A stretch of DNA of 64,000 bases from Janibacter sp. A1S7 (GTDB lineage: Bacteria > Actinomycetota > Actinomycetes > Actinomycetales > Dermatophilaceae). Location of the stretch: contig NZ_CP144913.1 of assembly GCF_037198315.1 (NCBI RefSeq), positions 2,790,001-2,854,000 on the forward strand, in the 5' to 3' direction. Position numbers and translations under genes: made by a program. Positions 33,791-42,260 of this stretch are shown piece after piece; the first letter of the stretch is position 1, and each line of letters begins with the position of its first letter. The notes beneath the pieces were generated by a model. The model did not search any database and was not told where the DNA came from. It saw only the letters and a program-made list of their open reading frames with translations.

Positions 33791-34378
33791 GTGCGCACAG
33801 TCTGGTTCGCCGACGCAGATTCGGTCCCTGCGTTCTGGGAGACCGTGCACGAGCCCACGGGTAGTGGTGTCAACCGCGCGGTGCAGGCGCCGGAGAAGGG
33901 CGTCAAGGGTGTTCGAGCGGTCGAGTTGTCCACCTTCTCGTTCCCGGCCGTCGACGAGGTCGAGGACGCACGGGCGACGCCCGGCATGCAGGCCGCCGGG
34001 CTGGTCGACACGCTCACCGAGTGCGGTGTCCGTCTGCCCAAACGGGTCGTGGACTTCGCGTACCCCGACGAGCCGGGTGAGGACGTCACCAGGCGTGCCC
34101 GCACGGACCTGCTGGTCATCGACGGAGGGACGTGCTATGCGAGCACGTGGCAGATGTGGGGATACCAGATCTCGGTCACTGTCATCGACGAGTCGTGGTT
34201 GACGGTCCTGCAGCCGGCGCGGACCGACGTGACCCGCCTGGTGACGATTCCACCAGAGGCGGCCCAGTTCACGGATGGGGACGTTCTGCGCCCCAGCGGT
34301 GCGGCCGCCGGGGAGGCAGACCTGTCCGGCGGCGACCCGGACGGGTCGACGCTGCACAGCCCCGGGCCGCACAGATGA
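33791..34378 (+). CDS. Hypothetical protein, 195 aa
   Basis: GTG 33791 preceded by GAGAGGA (33777-33783), a convincing ribosome site. The protein begins VRTVWFADADSVPAFWETVH and contains an internal VELSTFSFPAVDEVEDARAT and a TDLLVIDGGTCYASTWQMWG segment; the C-terminal 40 residues are Gly/Pro/Asp-rich. No transmembrane helix or signal peptide, and no motif I can assign. The opposite strand also holds a long open frame over much of this segment, so coding strand rests on the ribosome site and the more protein-like composition. The 235 bp upstream contains no other gene. Confidence 0.55.
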   Translation: MRTVWFADADSVPAFWETVHEPTGSGVNRAVQAPEKGVKGVRAVELSTFSFPAVDEVEDARATPGMQAAGLVDTLTECGVRLPKRVVDFAYPDEPGEDVTRRARTDLLVIDGGTCYASTWQMWGYQISVTVIDESWLTVLQPARTDVTRLVTIPPEAAQFTDGDVLRPSGAAAGEADLSGGDPDGSTLHSPGPHR

Positions 34379-34477
34379 AGGTGCGCCGCCACCGGGACCA
34401 CCCGCCCGGCGAACTCAACGGGCGGGACCTCGACGACCGCTCCTGCCCGTATCGGACATCACCCCGGAAAGAGGGAG

Positions 34478-34548
34478 AGCCGGTGACGGGAATCGAACCC
34501 GCGTGTCCAGCTTGGGAAGCTGGCGCTCTACCATTGAGCTACACCGGC
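34478..34548 (-). tRNA. tRNA-Gly (anticodon TCC)
   Basis: 71 nt. Acceptor GCCGGTG/CACCGGC, D arm TAGCTCAATGGTAGAGC, anticodon loop CTTCCCA, T arm GGTTCGATTCC. Reads GGA/GGG. Confidence 0.96.
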
Positions 34549-34739
34549 GCGCGTCCGTAGACGTGCAGCCGACATCGTAACCCACACGCAGACCGCCGCT
34601 CGCACGGTCCACCGCACTCCCTGCATCGTCGACGAGACCGGGACCGACCCCCTTCGACGTCCCGGCCGCAGGCGGCCTCCGCTCAACGCGGACCCAACCG
34701 GAAGCGCCCGCCGCGCGTGTGCGTCACGTCACCGCCGCT

Positions 34740-34759
34740 TTGCTTGCTACCGCAAGCAA
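34740..34759. promoter_or_regulatory. Palindromic operator 1 upstream of fadE5
   Basis: TTGCTTGC-TACC-GCAAGCAA, perfect 8-bp arms, about 100 bp before the fadE5 ATG. Confidence 0.6.
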
Positions 34760-34783
34760 CTACAGGTGAAGATGGGAAGGAGC

Positions 34784-34807
34784 GTCGGTAAGCGACCGCT
34801 TACCGAC
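34784..34807. promoter_or_regulatory. Palindromic operator 2 upstream of fadE5
   Basis: 11-bp perfect arms GTCGGTAAGCG and CGCTTACCGAC around AC, 53 bp before the fadE5 ATG: size and symmetry typical of a TetR-family site. Confidence 0.65.
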
Positions 34808-34860
34808 ACCCCGACGCCGGCCACACCGGCACTCGATCGACATGACCAGGAGCCGCCATC

Positions 34861-36732
34861 ATGGGTCACTACAAGAGCAACCTCCGCGACCTGGAGTTCA
34901 ACCTCTTCGAGGTCTTCGGGCGCGGTGAGGTCCTGGGCCAGGGCCCCTACGAAGCCGTGGACGCAGACACCGCGAGCGAGATGCTCAAGGAGTACGCGCG
35001 CCTGGCGGAGAACGAGCTCGGCGAGTCCTTCGCGGACGCCGACCGCAACCCGCCGGTCTACGACCCGCAGACCCACTCGGTCACCATGCCCGAGTCCTTC
35101 AAGAAGTCCTTCCAGGCCTACAAGGACTCCGGCTTCTGGTCGCTCGACGTCCCCGAGGAGCTCGACGGCACCGTCGCTCCCCCGTCGTTGCGCTGGGCGA
35201 TGAACGAGCTCGTCCTCGGGGCCAACCCGGCCATCGGGATGTTCGGCGCCAGCTACTCCTTCGCCAACCTGCTCTACCTGCTCGGCACGCCCGAGCAGAA
35301 GAAGTTGGCCAAGTGGATCGTCGAGAACCACTGGCACTGCACCATGGTCCTCACCGAGCCCGACGCGGGCTCCGACGTGGGCGCCGGACGCACGAAGGCC
35401 ACCGACAACGGTGACGGCACCTGGAACATCGAGGGCGTCAAGCGCTTCATCACCTCGGCCGAGTCGGACATGAGCGACAACATCATCCACTTCGTCCTCG
35501 CCCGCCCCGAGGGCGCGGGCCCGGGCACCAAGGGTCTGAGCCTCTACATCGTCTCCAAGTACGACGTCGACCTCGAGACCGGCGAGCTCGGCGAGCGCAA
35601 CGGTGCCTACGTCACCAACGTCGAGCACAAGATGGGTCTGAAGGTCTCCACGACCTGCGAGGTCACCTTCGGTGAGACGCACGCCGCTGTCGGCACCCTC
35701 TTCGGCGGCGTCCACGACGGCATCGCGCAGATGTTCCGCGTCATCGAGAACGCACGCATGCTCGTCGGCACGAAGGCCATCGCCACTCTTTCGACCGGCT
35801 ACCTCAACGCCCTCGAGTACGCCAAGGAGCGCGTCCAGGGCGCCGACCTGACCACCCCGGCCAAGGACGCCCCCCGCGTGACCATCACGCACCACCCGGA
35901 CGTGCGCCGCTCCCTGATGCTGCAGAAGTCCTACGCCGAGGGACTGCGCGCGCTCGTGCTCTTCACCTCCACCCAGCAGGACACCGTCGACACCCAGCAG
36001 CGCGAGACCGGCTCGGAGGACATCGCCGACGAGAGCCCCGCCGCGATGGCCAACCGGGTCAACGACCTGCTGCTGCCGATCGTCAAGGGCCTGGGCTCCG
36101 AGCGCGCCTGGACGCTGCTCGGCACCGAGTCGCTGCAGACCTTCGGCGGCTCCGGCTTCCTGCAGGAGTACCCGATCGAGCAGTACGTCCGCGACGCGAA
36201 GATCGACACCCTCTACGAGGGCACGACCGCCATCCAGGGCCAGGACTTCTTCTTCCGCAAGATCGTGCGGGACAACGGCCAGGCCCTGGGGCACCTCGCG
36301 ATGCAGATCCAGCAGTTCGCCCAGGACGTCGACGCGCAGGGCGGGGCCCTCAGGACCGAGCGGGAGCTGCTGGCCAAGGGGCTCGAGGACGTCCAGGGCA
36401 TCCTGGGTGCGATGTTCCAGGCGCTGCAGTCCGCTGACCCCAAGGCCGAGGGCTCGGACCTCACCAACATCTACAAGGTCGGGCAGAACACCTCCCGCCT
36501 GCTGCTGGCCGCCGGTGACCTCGTCGTCGGCTGGTTGCTCCTGCGCCAGGCCGCCATCGCGACGACGGCACTGCAGGGCGAGGTCTCCGGGAAGGACCAG
36601 GACTTCTACACCGGCAAGATCGCCGCGGCGAGCTTCTTCGCCAAGAACGTCCTGCCCCGTCTGGCCTCCGAGAAGGCCATCGCCGAGGCGACCGACAACG
36701 CCCTCATGGACGTCCCCGAGGCGGCCTTCTGA
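34861..36732 (+). CDS. fadE5: Acyl-CoA dehydrogenase, FadE5-type
   Basis: 623 residues, long form like mycobacterial FadE5 (611 aa). The start [20 protein letters not shown] is nearly the FadE5 start. FAD/substrate region [20 protein letters not shown]; catalytic Glu453 in [12 protein letters not shown]; an extra C-terminal helical domain (about 470-623) typical of the very-long-chain/FadE5 subgroup. Known FadE5 accepts a broad range of acyl-CoAs; it hands electrons to ETF and hence EtfD, also in this window. Two strong palindromes upstream suggest repression relieved by acyl-CoA, but no obvious regulator gene is adjacent. Monocistronic, ending at a hairpin. Confidence 0.94.
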   Translation: MGHYKSNLRDLEFNLFEVFGRGEVLGQGPYEAVDADTASEMLKEYARLAENELGESFADADRNPPVYDPQTHSVTMPESFKKSFQAYKDSGFWSLDVPEELDGTVAPPSLRWAMNELVLGANPAIGMFGASYSFANLLYLLGTPEQKKLAKWIVENHWHCTMVLTEPDAGSDVGAGRTKATDNGDGTWNIEGVKRFITSAESDMSDNIIHFVLARPEGAGPGTKGLSLYIVSKYDVDLETGELGERNGAYVTNVEHKMGLKVSTTCEVTFGETHAAVGTLFGGVHDGIAQMFRVIENARMLVGTKAIATLSTGYLNALEYAKERVQGADLTTPAKDAPRVTITHHPDVRRSLMLQKSYAEGLRALVLFTSTQQDTVDTQQRETGSEDIADESPAAMANRVNDLLLPIVKGLGSERAWTLLGTESLQTFGGSGFLQEYPIEQYVRDAKIDTLYEGTTAIQGQDFFFRKIVRDNGQALGHLAMQIQQFAQDVDAQGGALRTERELLAKGLEDVQGILGAMFQALQSADPKAEGSDLTNIYKVGQNTSRLLLAAGDLVVGWLLLRQAAIATTALQGEVSGKDQDFYTGKIAAASFFAKNVLPRLASEKAIAEATDNALMDVPEAAF

Positions 36733-36749
36733 TCGAGCCGGCCCCACGG

Positions 36750-36789
36750 CGAAGGGGTGTCCTCACCGGCTGGTGAGGACACCCCTTCG
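36750..36789. terminator. Bidirectional hairpin after fadE5
   Basis: 18-bp perfect stem (36750-36767 with 36772-36789) with a 4-base loop, between convergent fadE5 and the DUF6458 gene. Confidence 0.85.
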
Positions 36790-36801
36790 TCGTGTGCGGA
36801 C

Positions 36802-36999
36802 TCAGTAGCGGTCGCCGCGCACCACCGTGCGACGGCGACGGTCCATCACGAAGCTGAGGACGATCGCCAGCACGCCCAGCCCGATGGCGATCCACCCGAT
36901 GGCCACCAGGTCGAGGCCTGCAATCATCATCTCGCCGTTGTAGGCGAAGATGATGACGAGGCCGACGAGCAGCAGGAAGATCCCGATTCCGATGTACAT
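36802..36999 (-). CDS. DUF6458-type small membrane protein
   Basis: 65 residues from ATG 36997-36999 (GGAG 7 bases upstream); a longer in-frame start is rejected because MYIGIGIFLLLVGLVIIFAY is the family N-terminus. Two transmembrane helices (about 2-19 and 31-52) and a basic tail DRRRRTVV. Function unknown; small proteins of this type are widespread in actinobacteria. Followed by the CtaG/CopD fusion on the same strand. Confidence 0.82.
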   Translation of the reverse strand: MYIGIGIFLLLVGLVIIFAYNGEMMIAGLDLVAIGWIAIGLGVLAIVLSFVMDRRRRTVVRGDRY

Positions 37000-37129
37000 G
37001 CTCAACTCCGTTCTCCGACCTCGAGGCCGGTGCTCGGTCCTGGCGGGTTCTCCCCGCAGGAGGCTGTCGGCCCGGGAGCCGCACACCACAGCCTAGCGAG
37101 GAAGAACGCATCCACGGCCCTGCGGCGGA

Positions 37130-39157
37130 CTACCGATCGTCGTGGCGCGCCAAGTCGGCCAGGTGCGCGTTGTAGGCCGCCAGCTCGGCGTCACCGTCGC
37201 GGTCCACCCGACGGTCACGGCGGGTGCTCTCCTTGGTGTCCGTCTTCATCCACTGCCAGGCCACGGTGACCGCGAGCACCAGGGTCGGCACCTCACCGAC
37301 GCCCCAGGCGATGGCTCCACCCGTGCGCTGGTCGGCCACCGGATCGGTCATCCAGGGCAGGTCGAGCCGGCCGAAGTAGTTGGCCGCCAGCAGTTCGGTG
37401 GACTGCGTGATGAGCACACCGAAGAACGCGTGGAAGCTGATCGTGGCGAAGAGGACGACGAGCAACGCGATGGGCGACCAGCGCTTCGGCCCGGGGTCGA
37501 CACCGATCAGCACCCACGTGAACATGTACCCGGTCGCAAGGAAGTGGACCATCATCAGCACGTGCCCGGTGTGCGTGCGCATGGCCAGCTCGAAGAGCGG
37601 GCTGTAGTAGAAGATCGCCAGGCTGAAGAAGAAGAACGAGGCCGCGATGACGGGGTTGGCGAGCACGCGCAGGTAGCTCGAGTGCACGGTCGCCAGGATG
37701 AACTCGCGCGGCCCCAGCGTCTTGTCCTTGCGCACCGGGAGCGCGCGCAGTGCCAGGGTGACCGGCGCCCCCGGCACGAGCAGCAGCGGCACGAGCATCG
37801 CCACGCCCATGTGATCGATCATGTGCCAGGAGAAGAGGATCCGGCCGTAGACCGCGACGCCACCGGATGTGAAGTAGACGAAGAGGGCCCAGCCGAGCAC
37901 CCAGCTGATCGTGCGCAGGAGCGGCCAGTGGTCACCGCGGGCGCGCAGCCGCAGGGCCCAGCGCACGTAGACCAGGACCGCGATCACGGCCACCGGCGCC
38001 CACAGCCAGTCGGTCTGCCACGCGGTGATCCAGCTCATGGAGTCCGGCGCACCCGGGTCGAGGTAGCCGGACAGGTCGTAGACGATCGAGGTCTCCGGGC
38101 GCTCCTCGGCGGTGGGCGGCGTCGGGGTGCGTCCGACCGCGGCACCGAGACCGAAGGCCGCGGCCATGACCGCGACCTCACCGAGAGCGAGCCGGGTGAA
38201 GGCGCGGTCCCGTCCCACGGTCGGCCCGGCGCCCGACTCGCGAAGGGGGGCACCCCCCTTCGTCATGTCGCCCAGGGCGGCGATGGTGCGGCGACGGTGC
38301 CACCAGCCGGCGAACCCGAGGAGGACCGCAGCCACCGACTTGAGGATGAGCAGGACGCCGTAGCGGGAGGCCAGCCCGGACAGGGCACCGATGTTGATCC
38401 ACGCCGCCAGCAGGCCGGAGCCCACGAGCAGCACGAAGCACCAGCCGGCGATGACCGAGTAGCGCTGCACCGTCACCTGGAGGTGCTTGCCCAGCGACGG
38501 GCGGATCACCACGAGTGCGACCAGGCCACCGACCCACAGCGTCGCCGAGACGAGGTGGAACGCGAGGGCGTTGACCCCACCCATGTGGTCCAGGCTGGCC
38601 GCGGAGTGGCCGGACAGGGCCAGAGGCAGCAGGGCGAAGAGGCTCGCCGCGGAGAGCCAACCGAGGCCGGCCTTCGACTCCACGACCGGGGCGCACAGGG
38701 CCACGATCGCGACGACGAACGCGGAGATGGCGGCCGTGCGAGTGGCGTCGAGCTGCCAGATGAACGCGGCCAGCTGGGTCAGGTAGTTCGGGTCGGTCAG
38801 TCGGATGCCGGCCAGGGAGGCGAAGTTGGTCAGCAGCCCACCGACCCCCGCGAGGAACCAGATGATGGCCGCTCCACCGGCCAGGTGCGACAACGTGCGT
38901 CGGCGGGTGGTGCGGGTGGTCTCCGGGACGATGAAGGCAGCCAGGACGAGCGCGCCGATGGTCACCGCGGCCGCGCCGTCGTGGATGGCGCGCAACGTCG
39001 GCAGGGACCAACGCACGAAGGGGCCGGGATCACCGAGCTCCAGGGGCGCCGCTCCCCCGCCGAAGGCGGTGGCGGCGACCACCACGACCACCGTCAGGAG
39101 CCCGAAGAGGACCAGGGGGCGCGAGGTGGTGCGGGGGGCGCTCGCGGAGGTGGACAT
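37130..39157 (-). CDS. CopD-CtaG fusion: copper resistance D domain with cytochrome c oxidase assembly domain
   Basis: 675 residues from ATG 39155-39157. The N-terminal ~310 residues form a multi-helix CopD region (HLVSATLWVGGLVALVVIRP; YSVIAGWCFVLLVGSGLLAA; GFAGWWHRRRTIAALGD). After a linker the second half is a CtaG/caa3 assembly domain: FSWHMIDHMGVAMLVPLLLV with the His/Met pair, ALPVRKDK, HTGHVLMMVHFLATGYMFTW. Such fusions are common in actinobacteria and deliver copper to cytochrome oxidase or import it. A 12-bp hairpin of CGAAGGGGG cores sits inside the coding sequence near 38240. Divergent from a MarR gene. Confidence 0.9.
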   Translation of the reverse strand: MSTSASAPRTTSRPLVLFGLLTVVVVVAATAFGGGAAPLELGDPGPFVRWSLPTLRAIHDGAAAVTIGALVLAAFIVPETTRTTRRRTLSHLAGGAAIIWFLAGVGGLLTNFASLAGIRLTDPNYLTQLAAFIWQLDATRTAAISAFVVAIVALCAPVVESKAGLGWLSAASLFALLPLALSGHSAASLDHMGGVNALAFHLVSATLWVGGLVALVVIRPSLGKHLQVTVQRYSVIAGWCFVLLVGSGLLAAWINIGALSGLASRYGVLLILKSVAAVLLGFAGWWHRRRTIAALGDMTKGGAPLRESGAGPTVGRDRAFTRLALGEVAVMAAAFGLGAAVGRTPTPPTAEERPETSIVYDLSGYLDPGAPDSMSWITAWQTDWLWAPVAVIAVLVYVRWALRLRARGDHWPLLRTISWVLGWALFVYFTSGGVAVYGRILFSWHMIDHMGVAMLVPLLLVPGAPVTLALRALPVRKDKTLGPREFILATVHSSYLRVLANPVIAASFFFFSLAIFYYSPLFELAMRTHTGHVLMMVHFLATGYMFTWVLIGVDPGPKRWSPIALLVVLFATISFHAFFGVLITQSTELLAANYFGRLDLPWMTDPVADQRTGGAIAWGVGEVPTLVLAVTVAWQWMKTDTKESTRRDRRVDRDGDAELAAYNAHLADLARHDDR
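38240..38263. repeat. Intragenic hairpin with CGAAGGGGG cores
   Basis: CGAAGGGGGG and CCCCCCTTCG lie back to back around two bases inside the linker of the CopD-CtaG gene (encoding MTKGGAPLRES). Resembles the intergenic terminator stems. Confidence 0.7.
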
Positions 39158-39240
39158 GACGTCTAATCTAGGCAACGCATCTGAAGAGACCCACCCCGGT
39201 GCGGCTCCAGCACCGTCAACCAACCGTCAGGAGAGACCGC

Positions 39241-39684
39241 GTGTCCGCGTCTGCCGGCCAGCTCAGCGTCAGCGTCATCCGGATGCTGCGCATGCTGCAC
39301 GCCACCCGCGCCCGTGCGCCTCGCGTGCACCCCGCCCTCGAGCCGAGCCACCACGCCGTCCTCCTCGCGCTCCGCGACGCCCCGGCCCGGGTCGGCGACA
39401 TCGCCGAGCGCAACATCTCCGACGCCTCCACCGTCAGCCGACAGGTCAGCCACCTGACCGCGCTCGGGCTCGTCGAGAAGGTCCCGGACCCGCAGGACGG
39501 GCGCGCGCAGCTGGTGGCCCTGTCCGACCAGGGGCACGCCGTCCTCGACGAGCTGGTCGCCCGCCGCGAGGCGTGGTTCGTCGAGCTGCTCTCGGACTGG
39601 TCCGACGAGGACGTGGCCACCTTCATCCACTACCTCGACCGCTTCTGCGACACCGTGGCGGCCGACGAGCGCCACCACCCCTGA
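39241..39684 (+). CDS. MarR family transcriptional regulator
   Basis: 147 residues from GTG 39241, with AGGAGAG upstream (39229-39235); an ATG 42 bp upstream is less well placed. Winged-helix core: ALEPSHHAVLLALRDAPARV, GDIAERNISDASTVSRQVSH, LTALGLVEKVPDPQDGRAQL, and the wing DPQDGRAQLVALSDQG. Divergent from the CopD-CtaG gene (83 bp between starts), so it may regulate that gene or itself; effector unknown. A stem-loop lies after its stop. Confidence 0.88.
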   Translation: MSASAGQLSVSVIRMLRMLHATRARAPRVHPALEPSHHAVLLALRDAPARVGDIAERNISDASTVSRQVSHLTALGLVEKVPDPQDGRAQLVALSDQGHAVLDELVARREAWFVELLSDWSDEDVATFIHYLDRFCDTVAADERHHP

Positions 39685-39735
39685 GACACGGCGCCTGCGA
39701 GTGGGCCGGGGGGTGCGGTGGCCCGACTCAGGCCG

Positions 39736-39785
39736 CAGTCCGCACCGTGCGCTCAGGCACGTCGAGCACCCGGCCGTGCGGACTG
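39736..39785. terminator. Stem-loop between marR and the E2 gene
   Basis: CAGTCCGCAC (39736-39745) pairs with GTGCGGACTG (39776-39785); inside is a second stem CGTGC...GCACG (39746-39761). It lies between convergent genes, so probably bidirectional. Confidence 0.6.
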
Positions 39786-39825
39786 TGCGCCAAGGGCCGC
39801 TGCACCCCCGCCCATGCAGCCACGC

Positions 39826-41256
39826 TCACGCCCAGAGGAAGGCCGTTCCCGGGTCGTGCAGCAGCGCGGCGACGTCGGCGAGCAGCCTGCTGCCGAGCTC
39901 CCCGTCGACGAGCCGGTGGTCGAAGGACAGCGCGAGCTGGGTGACCCAGCGCGGCTCGATCGACTCGCTCCCGTCGGCAGCGGTCACCACCCACGGCATC
40001 CGCCGGACCGCACCGAAGGCGAGGATGACGGCCTCGCCCGGGTTGAGGATCGGGGTGCCCGTGTCGACGCCGAAGACGCCGACATTGGTGATCGTGGCGG
40101 TGCCACCACCCAGGTCGGCGGGCTGCGTCTTGCCGTCGCGCGCGGTGGCGACGAGGTCACCCAGCGCACCGGCGAGGTCGTGCAGGGAGAGCCGGTCGGC
40201 GGCCTTGATGTTGGGCACGAGCAGCCCGCGGGGAGTCGCCGCGGCGATGCCGAGGTTGACGTCACGGTGGTAGACGATCTCCTGTGCGGCGCCGTCCCAG
40301 CTGGCGTTGGCCTCCGCGTGCCGTCGCAGCGCCAGGGTGAACGCCTTGGCGACGACGAGCAGCGGCGTGACCTTGACGTCCTTGAAGGAGCGGTCGGCCT
40401 TGAGCCGCTCGACCATCTCCATCATCGCGGTGACGTCGACGGTGACGAACTCGCTCACGTGCGGCGCCGTGAACGCCGAGGAGACCATCGCCTCGGCCGT
40501 TGCCCTGCGCACGCCCTTGATCGGCACCCGGGTCTCCTCGGGACCGAAGGGGGCGCCCCCGCCGGTTGTCGGGGTGGCCGCGGCAGCGTCCGCACCGGCC
40601 GCTGCGGCACCGGCGGCACCGGCGCCGGATGACGCCGCCTCCACGTCGGCGCGGGTGACGACGCCCCCTTCGCCCGTGGGGGTGATCGACTGCAGGTCGA
40701 CGCCGAGATCCTTGGCGAGCTTGCGCACCGGCGGCTTGGCCAGGGCGCGGGTCGCCTGTGGGCTCAGCGGCTGCGCCGGGGCCGCGGGCGCGGCCGGTGC
40801 CGGCGCAGCGGCGGGAGCCGAGGGCGCAGGCGCGGGTGGCGCGTCCGGGCCCGCAGTGGTGGGCACGTCCTTCGCCGGCGCGACCTTGCGGGCGCGGCGA
40901 CGGGTGCTACCGGCCTTGGCGCCGTAGCCGACGAGGTTGGGTCCACTGGACTCATCGGCCTCGCCCTCCTCGGCCGCGGGCGCGTCCCCGGCCGGGGCGG
41001 CCTCGGGCTCGCTGCCCTCGACCTCGATGGCGATGATCGGCGCACCCACGTCGACGGTGTCTCCCTCGGCGACGAGCAGCTCGGTGATCGTGCCCGCGAA
41101 GGGGATCGGCAGCTCGACGAGGGACTTGGCGGTCTCGACCTCGATGACGATCTGGTTGACGGTGACGGTGTCACCCGGCTGGACCTTCCAGGAGACGACA
41201 TCGGCCTCCGTCAGGCCCTCGCCGGGGTCGGGCAGGTTGAAGTTCTTGACGGCCAC
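39826..41256 (-). CDS. 2-oxo acid dehydrogenase E2 (dihydrolipoyl acyltransferase)
   Basis: 476 residues from GTG 41254-41256 (AGGAGGA 4-10 bases upstream). Lipoyl domain residues 1-75 with the lipoylated Lys in IEVETAKSLVELP; Ala/Pro linker; peripheral subunit-binding domain (QATRALAKPPVRKLAKDLGV then DLQSITPTGEGGVVTRADVE); a second linker; catalytic acyltransferase domain ending ALSFDHRLVDGELG with the active His/Asp. Works with the E1a/E1b genes upstream. No E3 gene is present in the window. A branched-chain substrate is inferred from the HIBYL-CoA hydrolase gene at 22.7-23.8 kb and from the Bkd-like E1. Confidence 0.93.
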   Translation of the reverse strand: MAVKNFNLPDPGEGLTEADVVSWKVQPGDTVTVNQIVIEVETAKSLVELPIPFAGTITELLVAEGDTVDVGAPIIAIEVEGSEPEAAPAGDAPAAEEGEADESSGPNLVGYGAKAGSTRRRARKVAPAKDVPTTAGPDAPPAPAPSAPAAAPAPAAPAAPAQPLSPQATRALAKPPVRKLAKDLGVDLQSITPTGEGGVVTRADVEAASSGAGAAGAAAAGADAAAATPTTGGGAPFGPEETRVPIKGVRRATAEAMVSSAFTAPHVSEFVTVDVTAMMEMVERLKADRSFKDVKVTPLLVVAKAFTLALRRHAEANASWDGAAQEIVYHRDVNLGIAAATPRGLLVPNIKAADRLSLHDLAGALGDLVATARDGKTQPADLGGGTATITNVGVFGVDTGTPILNPGEAVILAFGAVRRMPWVVTAADGSESIEPRWVTQLALSFDHRLVDGELGSRLLADVAALLHDPGTAFLWA

Positions 41257-41270
41257 TTCGGTCCTCCTGG

Positions 41271-42260
41271 TCAGTGCGCGAGCGAGCGGTCGACGGCGTC
41301 GAGGACGCGGTCGAGGGTCGGGAGGAACTCCTCCTCGAAGCGGCTCGGCGGATACGGGAGGTTGTAGCCCCCGACCCTGAGCACCGGCGCCTCGAGGTGG
41401 TAGAAGCACTCCTCCTGGACTCGGGCCGCGATCTCCGCGCCGAGCCCGACGAAGGTCTGCGCCTCGTGGACGATGACCGCACGCCGGGTCTTCTGCACCG
41501 ACTCCATGATGGTCGGCAGGTCCAGCGGGCTGAGGGTGCGCAGGTCGACGACCTCGAGGTTGCGACCTTCCTCCGCAGCGGCCTCGGCCGCCTGCAGGCA
41601 GGTCTTGACCATCGGGCCGTAGCACAGCAACGTCGCGTCCGTGCCCTCGCGGACCACGCGGGACTCGTACAGACCGAGCTCGGCGGTGCCCCCTTCGTCG
41701 ATCTCGGTCTCGCCACGCTCGTGGTACCGGCGCTTGGGCTCGAAGAAGATCACCGGGTCGTCGGAGGCGATCGCCTGCTGGATCATCCAGTAGCCGTCGG
41801 CCGCGTTGCTGCAGGTGACCACCCGCAGGCCGGCGGTGTGCGCGAAGTAGGCCTCGTTGGACTCGCTGTGGTGCTCGACCGCGCCGATGCCGCCGCCGCA
41901 CGGGATGCGGATGACCATCGGCAGCTTGAGGTGCCCGAGCGAGCGGGCGTGCATCTTGGCGACCTGGGAGACGATCTGGTCGAAGGCGGGGTAGACGAAG
42001 CCGTCGAACTGGATCTCCACCACCGGCCGGTACCCGCGCAGCGCCAGCCCGACCGCGGAGCCGACGATCCCTGACTCGGCGAGCGGGGTGTCGACGACCC
42101 GGTGCTCACCGAAGTCCTTCTGCAGACCCTCGGTGATGCGGAAGACTCCGCCGAGCGTGCCGACGTCCTCCCCCATGAGCACGACCTTGGGGTCCTTGTC
42201 CATCGCCGCGCGAATCCCGGCGTTCAGGCCCTTGGCAAGGCTGAGACGGGTGCCGCTCAT
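41271..42260 (-). CDS. 2-oxo acid dehydrogenase E1 beta subunit
   Basis: 329 residues. Transketolase-pyrimidine fold: KVVLMGEDVGTLGGVFRITE with the ThDP-activating Glu region, DTPLAESGIVGSAVGLALRG, EIQFDGFVYPAFDQIVSQVA, and the C-terminal transketolase domain (DLRTLSPLDLPTIMESVQKT, VHEAQTFVGLGAEIAARVQE). Start ATG overlaps the E1 alpha stop; E2 begins 14 bp downstream. Similar to mycobacterial BkdB. Confidence 0.94.
   Translation of the reverse strand: MSGTRLSLAKGLNAGIRAAMDKDPKVVLMGEDVGTLGGVFRITEGLQKDFGEHRVVDTPLAESGIVGSAVGLALRGYRPVVEIQFDGFVYPAFDQIVSQVAKMHARSLGHLKLPMVIRIPCGGGIGAVEHHSESNEAYFAHTAGLRVVTCSNAADGYWMIQQAIASDDPVIFFEPKRRYHERGETEIDEGGTAELGLYESRVVREGTDATLLCYGPMVKTCLQAAEAAAEEGRNLEVVDLRTLSPLDLPTIMESVQKTRRAVIVHEAQTFVGLGAEIAARVQEECFYHLEAPVLRVGGYNLPYPPSRFEEEFLPTLDRVLDAVDRSLAH

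Larger units (their letters stand above)
34549..34860. other. 312-bp non-coding region before fadE5
   Basis: Carries no gene I can support. It contains one minus-orientation CGAAGGGGG motif near 34648, two palindromes (34740-34759 and 34784-34807) and the fadE5 ribosome site AGGAGC at 34849-34854. Confidence 0.7.

Noticed and set aside
34747..36747. 666-residue minus-strand frame opposite fadE5
   Set aside because: Leu/Gly/Glu/Arg shadow composition; fadE5 is certain.
37142..39166. 674-residue plus-strand frame opposite the CopD-CtaG gene
   Set aside because: Extremely polar shadow reading; the membrane protein on the other strand is clear.
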